Made by a program: the position numbers and the translations under genes. A stretch of DNA of 7,067 nt from UMGS172 sp045637775 (GTDB lineage Bacteria; Bacillota; Clostridia; Oscillospirales; Acutalibacteraceae): NCBI GenBank assembly GCA_045637775.1, contig JAZUAC010000071.1:1-7067 (forward strand), written 5' to 3'. Below, one piece after another: positions 5,534-7,067 of this stretch. Below the pieces are notes generated by a model. That model had not been told where the DNA came from, searched no databases, and was given only the letters and a program-made list of their open reading frames with translations. Each line of letters begins with the position of its first letter. Within the stretch, counting starts at the first letter, position 1.

Positions 5534-5571
5534 AAAAAGGAACGTGAATCGAATGATTCGCGTTCCTTTTT
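5534..5571. terminator. Bidirectional intrinsic terminator between convergent genes
   Basis: A 17-bp stem pairs 5534-5550 with 5555-5571 around a GAAT loop, with one T-G wobble (5545/5560). The left end is a run of A and the right end a run of T, so it terminates both the trehalase-type gene (stop at 5523) and the leftward oxidoreductase operon (stop at 5618). Confidence 0.93.
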
Positions 5572-5617
5572 GTTTGATTTTTGTATCGGTTGCCTACTAA
5601 AGGAGAGGCTTAAAACA

Positions 5618-6607
5618 TTACTCTTTTACAACCTCTAGCACAACCTTGCCGACATTCTGACCTTTGTAAAGAATATCGTGTGCTGCTTCGGCTTCTTGGA
5701 TGGGCAAAACCTTATAAATTGTGGGTTTCACTTCGCCACTTTCAACCTTGGGCCATACATTTTGGACAAGCTCTGCCAAAATCTGTGCCTTAACCTCGGG
5801 GGTTCTTGAACGCAAGGTAGAACCGATGATTCGAACGTTTCTGACGTAGATGTTCTTCAAATCGATTTCGGTTTTGGTGCCTGCCAGAGCGGCAATCATA
5901 ATCCAACGCGCACCGTGCTTCAAATAATGGATGCATTTGCCCATTATCTCACCGCCAAGGCAGTCAATAGCAACATCAACGGGATGACCGTTATCAAGCT
6001 CTTCCTTCAAAACCTCGGATATATCTTCTTTGGTTGTCACAACAACGCGGTCAGCGTTAAGATGCTTGATGTTTTCGGCAATTTCATCGGTTAACACGGT
6101 GGTGATAACACGAACGCCAAATGCCTTTGCCATGGGGATAACCACACTTGCCAAACCACTTGCGCCTGCGTTCATCAAAAGGGTGTTACCTGCTTCGATT
6201 TTGCCTTCGATGAACAGGTTAAGATATGCCGTTGCAAATGCCTCGGGAATTGCCGCGGCCTCTACCATTGAGCAGTTGTTGGGAACAGGCATAAGCATAT
6301 CGTACTTGATGTTGGCATATTCGGCATAACCGCCACCACCAAGCAATGCACAAACCTTATCGCCAATCTTCCAATTGGATTTTTCCTTTGCGCCATCGGC
6401 GATTTCGACTATCGTGCCTGCAATTTCAAGACCCATCCAATCAGGGCATCCCGGAGGGGGCGGATAGTCACCCTCTCGCTGCATAAGGTCAGCACGGTTG
6501 AGTGCGGCCGCTTCAATTTTAACAAGGCAATCGTCCTCACCCAAAACGGGGTTGGGAACGTCGTCCCATCTCAAAGACTTATCGTCGTTTACAAGTATTG
6601 CTTTCAT
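5618..6607 (-). CDS. Zinc-free MDR-family NAD(P)H:quinone oxidoreductase-like enzyme (PIG3/QOR type)
   Basis: This 329-residue protein is a complete medium-chain dehydrogenase/reductase. The N-terminal GroES-like half has the QOR/PIG3 hallmarks ALNRADLMQREGDYPPPPG and a GLEIAGTI segment followed by GDKVCALLGGGGYAEY. The Rossmann half has the nucleotide-binding stretch MNAGASGLASVVIPMAKAFG (about 144-163), and the catalytic-zinc ligands of alcohol dehydrogenases are absent. Such enzymes reduce quinones or other electron-poor alkenes with NAD(P)H in the cytosol; the true substrate cannot be told from sequence. The start has a strong AAGGAG ribosome binding site, and the ATG overlaps the stop of the upstream epimerase-like gene by 4 nt, so the two are co-translated and may act on the same substrate. 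Confidence 0.87.
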   Translation of the reverse strand: MKAILVNDDKSLRWDDVPNPVLGEDDCLVKIEAAALNRADLMQREGDYPPPPGCPDWMGLEIAGTIVEIADGAKEKSNWKIGDKVCALLGGGGYAEYANIKYDMLMPVPNNCSMVEAAAIPEAFATAYLNLFIEGKIEAGNTLLMNAGASGLASVVIPMAKAFGVRVITTVLTDEIAENIKHLNADRVVVTTKEDISEVLKEELDNGHPVDVAIDCLGGEIMGKCIHYLKHGARWIMIAALAGTKTEIDLKNIYVRNVRIIGSTLRSRTPEVKAQILAELVQNVWPKVESGEVKPTIYKVLPIQEAEAAHDILYKGQNVGKVVLEVVKE

Positions 6608-7067
6608 ATTCTTTTCTCCTTATTGACTAAATCTATTTCAATTTTCAATCCATCTTTAATAGAAAGAAAATCTTTTTTAGTAAGACCCGTTGCTTTTAAA
6701 ATTTTTGAATTGTCGATTGTTCGGTCAAAAAGTCTGTCATACATTAAGGGATAGTAATTTACGTTATTAAGGGCTTTCAGATATTCTTCAACCGATACCC
6801 ACTCGAATTTAGCACCGATTAGCTCGGTGAAAATTTCGGCAACCTCACCCCACGTTAAGTTTTGAGCCGAAGACACGGTATAAGCCTCGCCAAAGGTTTC
6901 TTCTTTAACCAAAAGATTGGCTAACAACTTGCCTGCGTTACCCGCCCAATCAAATCCTGCAACAACATCTTTTGCCTTGCTCGGAAGTTGTATGATTTCG
7001 TTATTTTTAGCTTTCTTTAACACAAGAAGACCATAATACGTAACCAAATCAATTCGCAATTTTGAGA
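6604..7067 (-). CDS. C-terminal part of an NAD-dependent epimerase/dehydratase-type (extended SDR) protein, running off the right edge
   Basis: The frame is open from the right edge down to TGA at 6606-6604, about 154 codons. The visible part looks like the substrate-binding half of an extended short-chain dehydrogenase: LPSKAKDVVAGFDWAGNAGKLLANLL, then GEAYTVSSAQNLTWGEVAEIFTELIGA, the usual 'restored after threading' pattern of the family, followed by FEWVSVEEYLKAL. The N-terminal Rossmann domain with GxxGxxG and the YxxxK catalytic motif must lie beyond the window. A TTG at 7059 could be read as a start but is in the middle of the domain, and codons before it are open. It is coupled to the MDR oxidoreductase gene by an ATGA overlap. 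Substrate unknown; NAD-binding is inferred from the family. Confidence 0.75.
   Translation of the reverse strand, partial: SKLRIDLVTYYGLLVLKKAKNNEIIQLPSKAKDVVAGFDWAGNAGKLLANLLVKEETFGEAYTVSSAQNLTWGEVAEIFTELIGAKFEWVSVEEYLKALNNVNYYPLMYDRLFDRTIDNSKILKATGLTKKDFLSIKDGLKIEIDLVNKEKRI

Noticed and set aside
7057..7059. TTG as the start of the epimerase-like gene
   Set aside because: The frame is open to the window edge and the Rossmann half is missing, so this is an internal codon of a truncated view.

Overview
The window looks like chromosomal DNA from a low-GC Gram-positive bacterium, most likely a gut-type member of the Clostridia. The grounds are A/T-rich intergenic DNA with consensus housekeeping (sigma-A type) promoters, GGAGG-type ribosome binding sites, strong intrinsic terminators, and a clostridial-style kinase/zinc-ribbon/BspA-like repeat gene set. 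No RNA gene, transposase, CRISPR array or phage gene was seen.

Layout. (1) At 1-110 the start of an unrecognised minus-strand gene runs off the left edge. (2) An intergenic control region at 111-270 holds a 15-bp palindrome, a terminator-like hairpin and a perfect-consensus promoter whose -35 box lies inside that hairpin. (3) A tight plus-strand operon at 271-2490 encodes an HTH-like cytosolic protein, a membrane protein (zinc ribbon, one transmembrane helix, Ser/Thr/Asn stalk, extracellular BspA-like LRR domain) and a small soluble Hanks-type kinase with a non-standard ATP site. It ends in a strong terminator at 2509-2536. (4) A 218-bp gap holds a cluster of palindromic elements. (5) A minus-strand pair at 4118-2755 encodes a Se/S-carrier-like protein (DUF3343) and a class V cysteine-desulfurase-like enzyme, translationally coupled. 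(6) Divergent from this pair, a monocistronic GH37 trehalase-type hydrolase (4306-5523) has its own promoter and an operator-like dyad. (7) A bidirectional terminator at 5534-5571 separates it from a convergent minus-strand operon with an NAD(P)-binding epimerase/reductase (partial, entering from the right edge) followed by a zinc-free quinone-oxidoreductase-type MDR enzyme.

How genes may work together. The most interesting unit is the 271-2490 operon. Its architecture suggests a self-contained envelope signalling cassette: an extracellular LRR sensor or adhesin on a stalk, a cytoplasmic zinc ribbon, a cytoplasmic kinase and a candidate DNA-binding partner. This is inference from architecture. 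The DUF3343/desulfurase pair fits mobilisation of sulfur or selenium from cysteine or selenocysteine for a cofactor; its client enzymes are not in the window. The trehalase and the two oxidoreductases look like ordinary metabolic genes.
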